Below, piece after piece: positions 12,165-23,779 of a DNA stretch of 64,000 bases (position 1 is its first letter; each line of letters opens with the position of its first letter). The position numbers and the translations under genes were made by a program. The DNA is from Euborellia annulipes (Eukaryota > Arthropoda > Insecta > Dermaptera > Anisolabididae). Location of the stretch: positions 43,004 to 107,003 of the forward strand of contig JAKCPI010012715.1 of NCBI GenBank assembly GCA_023213315.1. The letters run 5' to 3'. Under the pieces are notes generated by a model. The model was not told the DNA's origin. It was given only the letters and a program-made list of their open reading frames with translations, and ran no database searches.

Positions 12165-12239
12165 CTAAAAAAAAATAAAAAAAATTAGAAAAAGAAAATT
12201 AAAAAACAAAAACAAAGAGTAGATAGATATTTCGCCTAC

Positions 12240-12415
12240 TGAAATTAAATTCGTTGCTTTATCTAAATGAACTTTCTCTTGATTTTCAAAATAAAATTTT
12301 ATTATTTCTTTTTTTAATTCATCACTCGATTTTTTATTGTACATATTGACAAAATGATAAAAAAATTTTGTCCAAATCAATTGGAAATTTTCTGTAGTCG
12401 CTTGAATATATTCAT
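12240..12415 (-). CDS. Esterase A exon 7
   Basis: 176 bp, entering in phase 1 and leaving in phase 0. It encodes DEYIQATTENFQLIWTKFFY ... ENQEKVHLDKATNLIS. Acceptor is TTTTTTTAG; the donor is GTAGGC, chosen because paralogue exon 51063-51235 ends at the same point. The open frame continues past this donor into low-complexity intron, which is not coding. A Helentron-like repeat starts 16 bases upstream of the acceptor. Confidence 0.82.
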
Positions 12416-12431
12416 CTAAAAAAAAAAAAAT

Positions 12432-12722
12432 CAATGTGTGGTTTTATGAAATCACAATGCAAGTGAAACTTTTTTTTTCGGATCGTTGACGTTTAACTGA
12501 AAATTTTTTAGAAAATTATTCAATTAAAATCGCGTTTTTAATCTTAACTTAATAATTGGAAAATGAGAAATCAATAGACGCATGTTAAAAACTGAGAACA
12601 ATATTTATTTAGTATTTGAATCATTTTAAATTATTTTAAAAATTATATTTTATCAATTTAAAAATTGAAAAATTAAATCTCACAATTATTTTTTTATAAT
12701 TCATCATATATATTAAATTTCA
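12432..12722 (-). mobile_element. Helentron/DINE-1-like repeat, 5'-truncated
   Basis: The terminal hairpin end (CAATGTGTGGTTTTATGAAA on the plus strand) faces esterase A exon 7. The copy stops at 12722, before the GTGACGTCA-rich part. From 12760 to 12930 follow fragments also found at 24830-24990 and 41040-41150. Confidence 0.65.
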
Positions 12723-13002
12723 ATTATTTATTAATAATTAAATTGAAATAAATAAATATCAAATGTCAAGACGTCTATAAAATGGCGGAGAGTTTTGCTT
12801 GCTCAAATATGCTTGTTCGTGATTACAATTCAATCTATCATCAAGCTGCTTGCACAATTCAAATGCTTGCGCAAAATTTTCCTGCAGACGCTACAATTTG
12901 CTTGTACAATTTATGTTTGTAGCCATTTTTAGGCCTAAACTCTCGTTTGTAGGCTCTAATTGAAACATTGTATTAATAATCTTAAGGAAGGCAGATCAGC
13001 AG

Positions 13003-13223
13003 GCAGGAGAATGGAAAACTATTTTAATTTCTTTTGGTTGACGTTTCGGACGCCAATTGCGTCCTTCTTGGGGGCCTGCAATTAACAATCTTTGGTAAGA
13101 AATAATGATTTTTTATTTATAAAAAATAATGTTATATTTTTGGCTGCATGCCCCGAAGAAGGGCGCGATTGGCGTCCGAAACGTCGACCAAAAGAAATTA
13201 AAATAGTTTTTTATTCTCATGGA
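13003..13223. mobile_element. Inverted Penelope-like pair with decayed hammerhead motifs
   Basis: Inverted arms 13003-13077 and 13150-13223 each carry GGCGTCCGAAACGTC. The upstream box is CCAAGAAGG on the left and CCGAAGAAGG on the right, not CUGANGA, so these ribozyme cores look broken. Arrangement is as in the better copies at 41654, 44178, 46158 and 49346. Confidence 0.6.
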
Positions 13224-13263
13224 TGCTGATATACCTTCAGCCATTTTATACTTTAATTGTGCC

Positions 13264-13375
13264 TACGGGCTTGGTCTAGTTGGTAGGGTGCCTACCTTCT
13301 ATACCAAACGTCGCGGGTTCGGACCCCAGGCAGTCCGATGATTTAATTTAAGCCATTTGGACACCAAATTTTCCC
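13264..13375 (+). mobile_element. tRNA-like SINE head, truncated
   Basis: A box TGGTCTAGTTGG and B box GGTTCGGACCC, followed by CAGTCCGATGATTTAATTTA and AAGCCATTTGGACACC, then the match stops. The head differs from the main SINE family, so it is a subfamily. No GT-rich tail is present. Confidence 0.65.
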
Positions 13376-13552
13376 ATCATCAGTCTTTCAAATTGGATAT
13401 GTCTTGGAGTTGTTATAAAGGCACAATACATTCATTATGTATTATATTTGACTTAATCCTGCCACGTACTTGATTGGTTAAATTAATTTCCTTTTACCCC
13501 CCTTATCCTGAGCAATAATAAGATGAGTCAACTTAATATTATTATGATTTAC

Positions 13553-13721
13553 CTGAATTAAACAACAAAAATTCACCAGAGGTGATTCCAGTAATGAAAG
13601 GGATTTTTTTGAAATGTCCACTTTTCATTAATTGAATTGGATCTCCAGTAAAAAATAAATTTGTAGCATCTTCGGGCTCTGATGTTGGTAGAAATGACGG
13701 TATAAGAGGATAGACACTTCT
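13553..13721 (-). CDS. Esterase A exon 6 (catalytic acid)
   Basis: 169 bp, entering in phase 0 and leaving in phase 1. It encodes SVYPLIPSFLPTSEPED ... FKKIPFITGITSGEFLLFNS. The family pattern 'P...PxxEP ... P...Gxxxx E' is clear, and Glu of ITSGE (Glu348 of the assembled product) is the expected triad acid. Acceptor TTTTTTAG, donor GTAAAT. Paralogue exon 56183-56348 carries ITSAE here. Confidence 0.9.
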
Positions 13722-13809
13722 CTAAAAAATAAAAATAACTTTAGTAGAATTTAAATTAGCCGCTCCGCCCTCTGCTCGTTCGGGCCCGCCTGTGGCGGAC
13801 CGTCACCTT

Positions 13810-14185
13810 TTCTTAACCAAGTGCCGCAATTTTTCAGTCAACGAAAATACATTATCTGGCTTATTGATAAAATACAACCCTCTTATCCCTTTAGAAAAAT
13901 CTATATAGATAATAGTGGAGTGTCCGTCTGTCAGTCTGTCTTGATCCAATCCGACCCATCCCCGATCTCTATAGGAAAAAAAATTTAATTATATTATAAT
14001 TTTTATTATGATTCATTTGAGAGATTTAATTATTTTAATTGGCTTTCATAAGATAAAACAATGCTTTCCAATGGGCAAATTAATTTTCTGGTATGCTTCC
14101 CCTTTGAGAATTTGCGGAACCGAGTCCTGGACTCTCCATAAGACTGCAAAATTTCATTTCAAAATTACGGGAAGTTGGACAAAAG
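13810..14185. repeat. Dispersed repeat E (GTCCGTCTGTCAGTCTG), copy 1
   Basis: Shares order and words with 35440-35900: GCCGCAATTTTTCAGTCA, GTGTCCGTCTGTC, CAATGCTTTCCAATGGGCAA, AGAGCGTGAC. It continues after the hAT insertion at 15284-15310. The ORF inside is not a gene. Confidence 0.6.
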
Positions 14186-14193
14186 AGCGTGAC

Positions 14194-15275
14194 TAGGGAT
14201 ACGGTATCGAAAGAAAAGTATCGATACTTGTACTTGGTATCGTATCGAAAGGAAAGTATCGATACCAAAAGTATCGGATGAAAAGTATCGATACCACCAA
14301 GTATCGAGTATTTTTTAAAGTATGAGTATTTTTCCTCTTTTTTTAAGTTTTTTCGGCATCTTAGGCTCCTGATGTCGTTCAAAGGGCCCAACGGAAGATC
14401 AATGGGGTATACTGGTGCGCCATTTTCCTCAAAGTAATGAGCACCAGGAGGACGGGGTTTTCTCAACCAAAATACGGATTTCGCCAAAATAAAAGTCTGT
14501 CCATTTTCACTGGTCGACATAAATGAACTTTTTCTTTCACAAGAATAAAGATATAGATATGAGATTCTAGAAATATTTTTCATAAATTCAAACATCATTT
14601 CAGTTTTTCCCCATCAGGCCAACTTTTAGAGATATATAGAAAAATATTTTAATAGAAAAAGTGCTCTAAACGGCTGATGGAAAAATTCTAACTACATATC
14701 TGAATTCACTATAAAAAATGTACTAAATTCACTAATCAGATTTCTTGTGAAAAAAACCTTGTCGACCAGTATTTTTATTAGTTTATATATCAGCCTTTCT
14801 ATGTAATATTTGCGCACTTTTAAATTTAGTAAATACAGTTTGCAATAATACAAAAAAATTAAATTAGAAATTTAATGTTATTAAATTAAAAGGTTTTTAT
14901 TAAAAAGTATCAAATTTTCTATTATTAATAAATAATTATTAGGAATATGATGGAATAAAGTCTATCCCACAAATATCGACCATCTGTTATATATCAACTT
15001 GCTATTTATATCAAGAGAAAAAGAATATGAGATATTCTTTGGCAGAATCGCAATTAAAATATTTATATAACGTTTAAAGTCTCTCTATATGGCCTAAGAT
15101 GCCGAAAAAACTTAAAAAAAAAAATGATATTTGAATGAGTACTTTTCATTCGATACCGGCAATCAAGTACTCATATGAGTAAAGTATCGAAAGAAAAGTA
15201 TCGAGTAAAAAAAGTACTAGTATCGAAACAAAAGTATCGATACTAGTAAGTATCGATACTTTTTTCGTGTCCCTA
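14194..15275. mobile_element. hAT-type element with iterated TATCGATAC, 8-bp TSD
   Basis: The ends are TAGGGATACG and (reverse complement) TAGGGACACG, flanked by AGCGTGAC on both sides (14186-14193 and 15276-15283). The empty site is seen in the paralogous repeat near 35845 (AGAGCGTGACAGAC). Both ends are built from repeated GTATCGATAC-like words. Inside, about 14346-15110, is a second inverted-repeat element with TTTTTTCGGCATCTTAGGC ends. Confidence 0.85.
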
Positions 15276-15739
15276 AGCGTGACAGACTGACAGACAGACG
15301 GACAGTCCACTATTATATCCGGAATATAGATAAAATCTATTAAAATTGAATTATAAACAAATCTTCCATAATTGTGGAATCCACCGGAGATTTTGCACCC
15401 CTGGTTAGACGCGAGGGCCTCCGAAGACGGGTGGCGCGGCTAGTATTACCCATCCACCTCTTGAATTTTAATGAACATGCCACACAAAACATGACATCTT
15501 TCCCCAAGGGGGTTTAGTACCCCCCAAAAGACACTGTTTTTGGTGAAAGCTATTAATTTATCTATTCATGGACAGTTCGTTAAATACGAGAGGATACCAT
15601 TTTAATAAAATTATATTCTGATTCATAGATAAAATATCGATCAAAGAATATGTGGCGGTCGGAATCTATGTGTGCTCTATGTGGCTATGGCTGCCATGAA
15701 TATGAGTTTATTTGGCTTTGATAACGATTCATATTACTT

Positions 15740-16395
15740 TTCTTACCTCTATATATATGTTAATATATATAGAGAGAGAAAGTATTGGATTCATGTCAAA
15801 AATTCGATGTCGAGATTTTGATGGATATACACGTTTTGAGGTCCCCTGAATCCAAAAAAGTGGTTTTCGCGACATGGTCTGTCTGTCTGTGTGTGTGTCT
15901 GTGTGTGTGTGTGTCTGTGTGTGTTCAATTTTAAGCATGAAGGAATTGAACTATGAGGTTGAAATTTTATATATAAGTTAACAACCCCCGGGAGCGTGAA
16001 AATAAGCTTTTAATCAAAATCGGCCAAAGAGTACTAGTACTTTACTGATGTACTTTTTCAGTTTTTTTCGATTTTCTCAAAATTCGCTCTAACGATTTTG
16101 ATTAAAATTCAAAAATCAATTATTTTTTAGATGCTCTTTCAAATGTATATTCTCATTTTGCCCTCAAAATTGTTTGAAGCACACTTTACTCTTGTGCTTC
16201 ATAGGAAAGATAGGAGAAATGGTTGCCATGGTAACAAAATATAAATATTTTCCCATGTTTATAAATTTTACATCTTAAATTCTAATATATTGGCGGAAAC
16301 TAAATATATGTCGACACAAAAAATCTGGTGTGACAAGCACAGAACACAACTTTCGATTACCGAAGGTAAGAGAAAGTTGTGTGCTGTGCGAGATT
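15740..16395 (-). repeat. Repeat family B, copy 2 (SINE-free)
   Basis: Near full-length copy ending in the CTGGTGTGA hairpin (16322-16395). Around 16278 it reads AATTCTAATATATTGGCGG without interruption, which is the empty site for the SINE at 53071. DNA 15310-15740 before it is unremarkable. Confidence 0.7.
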
Positions 16396-16439
16396 TTTTA
16401 TATTGATATTTATTATTTTTCCGAATAAATTTTATAAAA

Positions 16440-16660
16440 GAACTAGCAACAAGCGCTTCGCTTCGCCCGACCTTGTAGCTAGCTGGGGGGCTTAGCCTCC
16501 CAGACCCCCCACTGGGGGGCACAGCCCCCCAGACCCCCGTATTTTTATGACTTAACGTCTTATTTTATGATTTAACCTCTTCTTTTATGGCTTAACGTCT
16601 TTTCTTATGAATTAACGTCTTTTTTTTTATGAATTAAAGTTTTCGTTCAACAAACCTATT
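16440..16660 (-). repeat. GC-rich palindrome plus five ~20-bp tandem units
   Basis: AAGCGCTTCGCTTCGCCC, then GGGGGG/CCCCCC inverted blocks (16483-16537), then about five units of TTATGA(C/T/A)TTAACGTCT. The same parts in reverse order and strand occur at 56510-56690, so this is a dispersed element. DNA 16661-17600 that follows is AT-rich with no gene; the long poly-F frame there is low complexity. Confidence 0.6.
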
Positions 16661-17605
16661 AGGCTCCGGTTCGCCTGCGGCGAACCATCGCCATTCCTTT
16701 ATTGCCATTGCCAAAGAGAAAACAACGAAAAATCAAATGAAAAAAGGCAATTCAAAGAAAATAATAAAATTTCAAAGAATCAAAATATTCAAGGCGATAT
16801 CAAGGGATGAATGATGATATGTCAATTTGACAGCTGTCATCTATTTGGTTATAAAGAGGCTATTTCTCTCTCCATATTTAAAAAAAATGGCCACTTGTGT
16901 TTTGACTTAAATTGAATGTAAACATTAGATTGAAATTTGAAATTCGCACTTTTTTGAAAAAAAAGGCATAAAATGTGTAAAAATGAATTAAAAAATTTAA
17001 AAATAATAAAATAGAGGGCCCAAGAAAAACATTTTGTAAAGTTTAAGTCAGGAAAGAAGAAAAAAAAGAAATCAAATGGTAAGCAAAAAAGTAAAAATAT
17101 ATAGAAATAGGCCCTTAGAAACGTTAATGACAAAAGAATAAACAACATTTTGAAATGTAAACAATTGAAAATAATGGTAACGAAATTCCTTTTTAGAAAA
17201 AATAGAAAGATTTGAAAAAAAAAAAAAAAATTATGAATGAAAATAGATTTTTTAATAAGTAAACTTCGGAACAAAAAAAGAAAATAAAATAGTTGTAGTC
17301 AACAAAGTAGAGAAAATAGTGAAAAATGAGAAGTAAACAAGGGAGTGAATCAACAGATGCTTAAAGATAGGTTATTATCTTATTAATATAGAGCGATTCT
17401 TCACAACTAGTTCCATGTTGGGGTCACCACTTTAGCAATTAACATCACGGTTTGATGAAGAATTCTTTTATAATATTTATTTGGAAACATATTATAAATA
17501 AAAACAAAATAAACTCATATTCATGGCAACCATTGCCACATAGAACACACATAGACTCCTTTAATCGAATAGAATCAATCAATCAATAAGACAATAAGTA
17601 TTTAC

Positions 17606-17785
17606 CAGAGTAGCAATGTGACGTGCAGGAATTCTTTCTAGACATTTGATAATCGTTTCGTCGTCATTTGGTGATGAAGAAGATACAGAACAGTTGAGTT
17701 TTTCAGCTGCCATTAAAGTTTGATTGCGTAGATGTTTATTTAATCCAACAGGCGCTCCTAAAGTTCCACTCAAACTAATAGCACT
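17606..17785 (-). CDS. Esterase A exon 5
   Basis: 180 bp, phase 0 at both ends. It encodes SAISLSGTLGAPVGLNKHLR ... ERIPARHIATL. It begins with the 'AISxSGT' strand that follows the nucleophile elbow and ends at a CTG|GTAAAT donor. Acceptor TTTTTCAG. Paralogue exon 56994-57176 has VISQSGC at this place. A Helentron-like repeat lies 58 bases upstream of the acceptor. Confidence 0.9.
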
Positions 17786-17842
17786 CTGAAAAATACAAAA
17801 AAAAAATATATATTTTATGTTCGTATTTAGATGATTAAAAAA

Positions 17843-18262
17843 CATTGTGTGGTTTTATGAAACCACGATGCAAGTGAAACTTTTTTTTCGAATCGTAGGC
17901 GTTTAACTGGAAATTTTCAGAAAATTATTCAATTAAGGATACGTTTTTAATCTTAACTTAATAATTGGAAAATGGGAAATCAATAGAAGCATGTTAAAAA
18001 CTGAGAACAATATTTATTTAGTAATTGGAGATTTGAATTATATTAAATTATTTTAAAAATTATATTTTATCAATTTAAAAATTGAATAATTAAATCTCAC
18101 AATTATTTTTTTATAATTCGTCATATATATTAAATTTCAACTTTCCTATTTTTGTCGTCACGGCTTGTGACGTCATGCGCTTTGTAGCGTCACGGCTTGT
18201 GACGGGACATGCTGATAGAAAAGCGAAAAAATTTGAGGGGATCAAATACAAGTTCCACTTAA
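17843..18262 (-). mobile_element. Helentron/DINE-1-like repeat, full copy
   Basis: On the minus strand it runs from AAGTGGAACTTG near 18262 to AAAGTTTCACTTGCATCGTG, then hairpin GTGGTTTCATAAAACCAC and end ACAATG at 17843. There is no ORF; this is a non-autonomous copy. Its uninterrupted interior near 18150 is the empty site for the insertions at 10462 and 38967. Confidence 0.7.
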
Positions 18263-18299
18263 AAAAAAAGAATAGAGATATTACTAAATTATACAATAA

Positions 18300-18850
18300 A
18301 TTAAATAGGCAACGATTTTGTTAAAACTTGTCCGATCTTGAGGGTATAGTGCGAAAGTTCGTTGACTATTTTTTTTTTTATTCCCGTTACCTATTTTTAG
18401 CTCTCACTGTGCGTAGTACTAAGGGATAGAGCTTATGCCGAGATTCCGGTGTCCGTCTGTCTGTCCGTACTCATAAAAATTACGGTCTGAATTAAAGGTC
18501 GTAAAAAAATAATAGTTACATATACTTAATCAAAAATACGTTTTTGTCCCTAGCACTTTCGGTTTTTTAAAACGTTTTAAGTTTCAACTTATTATGTTTT
18601 TCATTTGTTTACATTTTAATCTTTTTTTTTACATTCGTCAAAATCAAAACCAATGTGTTTCCTTAAATATGGAGAAATAACCTCTTTTAACCTCCCATTT
18701 TTTTTGACAGTTGTATATTTTGGCGCGCCACGAGTTATGTCATCATCATAACATACTCTTTGAAATATTACTAAAAAGGTTACTACATATCTATGACTAG
18801 TTATCACGAAGCCATTTGGATGAAATTTTCTTCTGATCAATTGTAAATAT
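18300..18850. repeat. Repeat F, empty-site copy
   Basis: Inverted relative to 19740-20380 and sharing TCTGTCTGTCCGTAC, AACCTCTTTTAAC and GTTATGTCATCATCATAAC words. On the minus strand around 18620 it reads AAAGATTAAAATGTAAACAA without interruption, which is the pre-insertion site of the hammerhead hairpin at 19917. No gene is seen in 18850-19600. Confidence 0.6.
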
Positions 18851-19620
18851 TCTAAACATGTATTATTTACAATAAAAATTTATTTTATACAAGTGTTTTA
18901 ATAAATTTCAAAAAATTCGTTTGATCATTTTTCGAAAAATTAAAAATTATAATTGCAACTTTGATCTTTTTCGCGATTACAATACTTCGTACAAGGAAGT
19001 AAAAGATTAGAGTAGAGATTTTTTCTAAGATATTTAAGTGCGAGGCGGGCTGAGCAGCTAGTTTTAAAAAAAGATCTTATTGAAAGCATCTCGAATAAGA
19101 GTTTAATTTCATTTGAATATACATGTAATTAAAAATAAAGTTTGTATTTTAAAAATAAAAAAAACAAAGTTGGCAGCAAAATAAACTTGTTTCTTTTGAA
19201 AAGCGAGGGGGAGATTTATAGGCAGGGGATGTGAAGGTATCTTCATGAAAAAAAAAAAGAAACCAACTTCCCCTTTCTGTATTCTTAGTTTACTTTCAAT
19301 TGAAAGTCAAATTAATTCAAATAGTTTTAATAGAAAAAGAAGAGCAGAGATAAAAAAAAAAGGCTGGACCCGAATGAATATCGTAATTATAAAGTATCTA
19401 TCCTTTGAAGTCAAGGATGACGTAAACACTTGGGGAAAAAAAAAACTCTTTAATGGGATGTTGACCAACTTTTCAGACGCCCCTTTCTCGTCAATTATAT
19501 TCAAGAAAAAAAAAAAAAATTTCTTTCCTTCGGTAATTGAAAATTGTGTTTTGTGCTTGTCACACCAGATTTTTATCTATATCTATATTTATTTGCCGCC
19601 AGATTCAAGATATATAAAAT

Positions 19621-19735
19621 TGCCCTCAGGCTTGGTGTAGTTGGTAGCGCGCCTGCCAAGGGTCGCGGGTTCGAATCCCATGGGAGTACGATGATTTTAT
19701 TTAAGCCATTTGGATACCAAATGTTTGAAAATAAA
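19621..19735 (+). mobile_element. tRNA-like SINE head, truncated
   Basis: GCTTGGTGTAGTTGG (A box) and GGTTCGAATCC (B box) in a tRNA-like arrangement, then GATGATTTTATTTAAGCCA. It lacks the GT-rich 3' part. Not called as a functional tRNA because it continues into the SINE body and has no clear acceptor stem. Confidence 0.6.
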
Positions 19736-19916
19736 AGAATTAATAAAAAAAAGAGAGCCTAATCATATTTCAAAGAGTATGTTATGATGACGACGTACCT
19801 CAAGGCGCGTCAAAATATACAACTGTCAAAGTTAAAAGAGGTTATTTCTCCATATTTAGGGAAAAAAAAAGGACACATTGGTTTTGATTTTGACGAATGT
19901 AAACAAAAGATTAAAA

Positions 19917-20115
19917 CACACAAGGAAGGGAGCAGGAGCAGCCAAAAATCAAAGCCTCCGATTTTACTACAATTACTGAGACGTTTCGGGAAAACTTTAT
20001 TCTTCCATCATCAGTCTTTCAACGTCTCGGTAATTGTAGTAAAATCGGAGGCTTTGATTTTTGGCTGCTCCTGCTCCCTTCCTTGTGTGTAAACCACGTA
20101 CTTCATTAGTTATCT
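19917..20115 (-). mobile_element. 199-bp hammerhead hairpin element, 11-bp TSD
   Basis: Bounded by AAAGATTAAAA on both sides (19906-19916 and 20116-20126), with the empty site in the related repeat near 18620. Inverted arms of ~70 bp (ACACACAAGGAAGGGAGCAG ... and its complement) close on a single ribozyme core. The ORF through it is not a gene. It looks like a non-autonomous retroelement of the Penelope or retrozyme sort. Confidence 0.8.
19980..20014 (-). ncRNA. Hammerhead ribozyme-like core C
   Basis: Minus strand: CUGAUGA, stem II GGAA/UUCC with a 10-nt loop, GAAAC, then GUC. This is the conserved hammerhead core with a minimal stem III, as described for Penelope-like elements. The long element arms can serve as an extended helix I. 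Activity is not shown by sequence alone. Confidence 0.75.
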
Positions 20116-20680
20116 AAAGATTAAAATATAAACAAATGAAAAACATAATAAAGTTGAAACTAAAAACGTTTTTAAAAAACCGGAAGTGCTAGGGACCAAA
20201 ATGTTATTTTTCTCTGAACCAGTTTATTTATGCTGAATACGTATATGTAATTATTATTTTTCTACGATCTTTAGTTCAGGGCGTGATTTTTATGCGTACG
20301 GACAGACAGACAGACAGACGGACACCGGAATATCTGCATAAGCTCTCTCCCTTAGTACTACGTACAGCGAGAGCTAAAAAAGATAAAATTTATAAGTATG
20401 GCAAAATATTTATATTTTGTTAACCATTTCTTCTATCTTCCCTATGAAGTACAAGAGTAAAGTGGTCTTCTTAAGATTTCAAGAACAAAATGAGAATATA
20501 AATTTTAAAGAGCATCTAAAAATTAATTGATTTTTTGAATTTTAATGAAAATCGTTCGAGTGAATCGAAAAAAATTGAAAAAGTACATCAGTAAAGTACT
20601 AGTACTCTTTGACCGTTTTTGTTCAAAATTTTCGGTTCAAGTCCCAGGGGGATACCTAACTTAAATATAAAATTTCAACC

Positions 20681-22100
20681 GCATTTGATAAAATAGACAG
20701 AGGACACCTGTTCAGAAAGATGAAGGATATGGCTCTGAACGGAAGAATATTGGAAACAATAAAGAAAATATATGAAGAAACAAGGAATATGATTGCGCAA
20801 GATAGCGAAGAAGGACAAAATAAACAGAAGAAACTCTTCTGGACAAAAAGAGGTCTGAAACAAGGTTGTCCAATGAGCCCGACGCTCTTCAACATTTACA
20901 TTAATGACCTCGAGGAGAGTTGGGAGAAAAGAAATATAGGAGGAACAGTAATTGGAAAAAAGAAAATCTTTTGCATCAAATTCGCGGATGATGTGGCTGT
21001 ATGCGCAGACTCGGAAGAAGATATGAGAGAAATGCTAAAAGGATTAGAAAAGTACTGCCGGCGAAACGCCTTAGAGGTCAATACAGAAAAAACAAAAATA
21101 GTAAAATTTAGAAGAGGAGGAAGAAGAGGGAATGGCACAAAATGGGAATATGAAGGAAAGAAGATAGAAGAGGTAGAGAAGATTAAATATCTAGGCTGCT
21201 TATTCACAGCGAGAAACTCCAAAAAAAGAACACCTGAAACAACAATGCATTAAAGCAAAAAAAGTGATAGCAAATGTTTGGGGATTGATGAAGAGAGGCG
21301 GAATAAGAGACATCAGTCGAAAAATCAGGTTATTTGACGCAATGATCCAATCAATATTAATGTATGGTGTAGAATTATGGGGATGGAAAGAGAGAGAAGA
21401 GATAGAACGAATACATGGCCAATATATGAAGATGATACTAGGCGTATTAAGATGTACTCCCGATTACATCTGGCGAAGAGAGATGGGAAGGGTAAAAATG
21501 AAAACATTGGCATCAAAAAGAATGTTAAAGTACATAATGAAGATAGGGAAAATGCACCAAGAAAGATGGCCAAGAATATGCTTCGAAGAACACCTAAGAA
21601 ACCTGAGAAATGAGAATGCTGCAGAATGGGGAGCGCTGATGGCGAGGAAGTTCGAGAGTTTGGGACAGAATTGGCGCGTGCTGGAAGAGGCCGACAGAAA
21701 CACAATACAGTCAACCTTCGAGAGGATGCTGAAAACAGAAATGGAACAAACCATTCAGGCAGATTGGAGCAAAATAGAAAAATCAACATTCTGCCACTAC
21801 TACAAATATATCAAGAATGACATAGAAGGGGAAGAATATTTGAAAGGAAATAATGAAGAGATACGAAGACTCTGGGCAAGAGCCAGATGTGGAAGTATCT
21901 GGAAAGAGGAGGCAAATACTGCAGAGGATGCAAGAAAGAAAAAAGAAGAAGGAAGACATGTAGAAGAATGCCCGGCCTTAAAAGACAAGCTAGGACGGGA
22001 AATAAAAGAATGGTGGAAGGAACTGCAAGGAGGTCCCAGCAACGTAACGATCGAGCTGATAAGGAAGATTGATGGAGAGGAGGAAGAAGATGAAGAGTAA
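20681..22100 (+). pseudogene. LINE reverse transcriptase, truncated and frameshifted
   Basis: Opens at AFDKIDRGHLF, then GLKQGCPMSPTLFNIYINDL and the catalytic FADD (near 20985), typical of LINE ORF2 reverse transcriptase. The frame shifts near 21225 in an A-run, after which HLKQQCIKAKKVIANVWG continues in another frame. Later frames carry a Cys/His-rich end (GGKYCRGCKK ... GRHVEECP) with further shifts near 21890-21950. The apurinic-type endonuclease part is absent. A dead copy; the clade is not assigned. Confidence 0.85.
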
Positions 22101-22220
22101 ATAATGAAAAGAAACAATGATTAGAACCCGAAACCCAAAAAGGGTAAAGGGAAATTTTGTATTTATTTCAATTTATTTATTTGTATTATTATTTGAAATA
22201 AATATCTTTCTATTCTATTC
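20681..22220 (+). mobile_element. 5'-truncated LINE with 15-bp TSD
   Basis: TATAAAATTTCAACC occurs at 20666-20680 and 22221-22235, a perfect target duplication inside repeat family B. The element starts inside the reverse transcriptase (AFDKIDR motif) and ends in a short TATTC-repeat tail rather than poly(A). 5' truncation and a long duplication are typical of target-primed reverse transcription. Confidence 0.9.
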
Positions 22221-22703
22221 TATAAAATTTCAACCTCATAGCTTTTGTTTCTTGAGATATTTTGTTCATATAGAGAGCATATTTTGGACTAAAGGGGCCT
22301 CAAAACGTGTATTTCTATCAAAATCTCGATATCGAATTATCCAGATGAATCCAATACTTTCTCCCGCTATATATAGGGTGGGTCATTTAAGCTAAAAATT
22401 TTTATCATTGAATATTGGAATTTTTTTAAAAGATTCCAATTTAAATAAACCGATATTTATATTTTTTAAACCCCTCTCTGTTTTTTATAGATAATTTATC
22501 GCTTAATTCGTGTCTTATCGCAAAGAAAATAAAGAACATTTCCCTTGATATGTTCTCTGATTATTTTCCCTCTGGTGCTCGTAATGTTAATTAAATTTCT
22601 TCTTTTTTTTTTTTTGTTTCAATTTCAATTTTTTAATCTCTAATCTCTTTTAACCCTCTCGTACAATTTAAATCATAAGCCGCGAGAGAGATTTTGTTTT
22701 TAT

Positions 22704-23439
<736 letters not shown>

Positions 23440-23502
23440 TCATTTTCTCCCTCCCACCCTATCATACATTTTTGCGACCGGAAGAAATAGGACAGGCCGG
23501 CC

Positions 23503-23779
23503 GCCCTCGGGGCATGGCGTAGAGGTTAGCGTGCTAACCTCGTATACCAAACGTCGCGGGTTCGGACCCCAAGCAGTCCGATGATTTTATTTAAGCCAAT
23601 TGGATACCAAATGGCTTAAATAAGAATGCCTGGACCCCATATATGTATATTTATTAATAACGGATATCGTAAAAAGTCTTATATGACCTGAGTTGCCGAA
23701 AAGACTGTATGAATGTGTGTGTGAGTGTGAGTGTGAATGAAAAAAAAGTGTGAATGTTTTTTATTAAAAAAAAAAAAAA
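23503..23779 (+). mobile_element. tRNA-derived SINE, copy 3, 13-bp TSD
   Basis: Same family as 3600 and 6470, with a TTTTATTAAAA-type tail. GGACAGGCCGGCC flanks both ends (23490-23502 and 23780-23792). The host DNA 23400-23920 is unusually GC-rich and of unknown origin. Confidence 0.9.

Larger units (their letters stand above)
20420..22390 (+). repeat. Repeat family B, copy 3 (split by a LINE)
   Basis: 5' part 20420-20680 (AGTACATCAGTAAAGTACTAG) and 3' part 22221-22390 (GGGCCTCAAAACGTG, TACTTTCTC) flank the LINE insertion. Confidence 0.65.

Noticed and set aside
14080..14598. 172-codon minus-strand frame
   Set aside because: It crosses the hAT boundary at 14193/14194 and repeat E, so it cannot be a conserved gene.
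16849..17274. 141-codon minus-strand frame rich in Phe/Leu
   Set aside because: Low-complexity poly-A/T sequence; no domain, no splice context and no match to a repeat or gene family.
19621..19735. Functional tRNA gene
   Set aside because: A and B boxes fit, but the sequence runs into the shared SINE body and an acceptor stem is not evident.
20896..22117. Several Ser/Phe-rich minus-strand frames
   Set aside because: Shadows of the LINE reverse transcriptase on the opposite strand.
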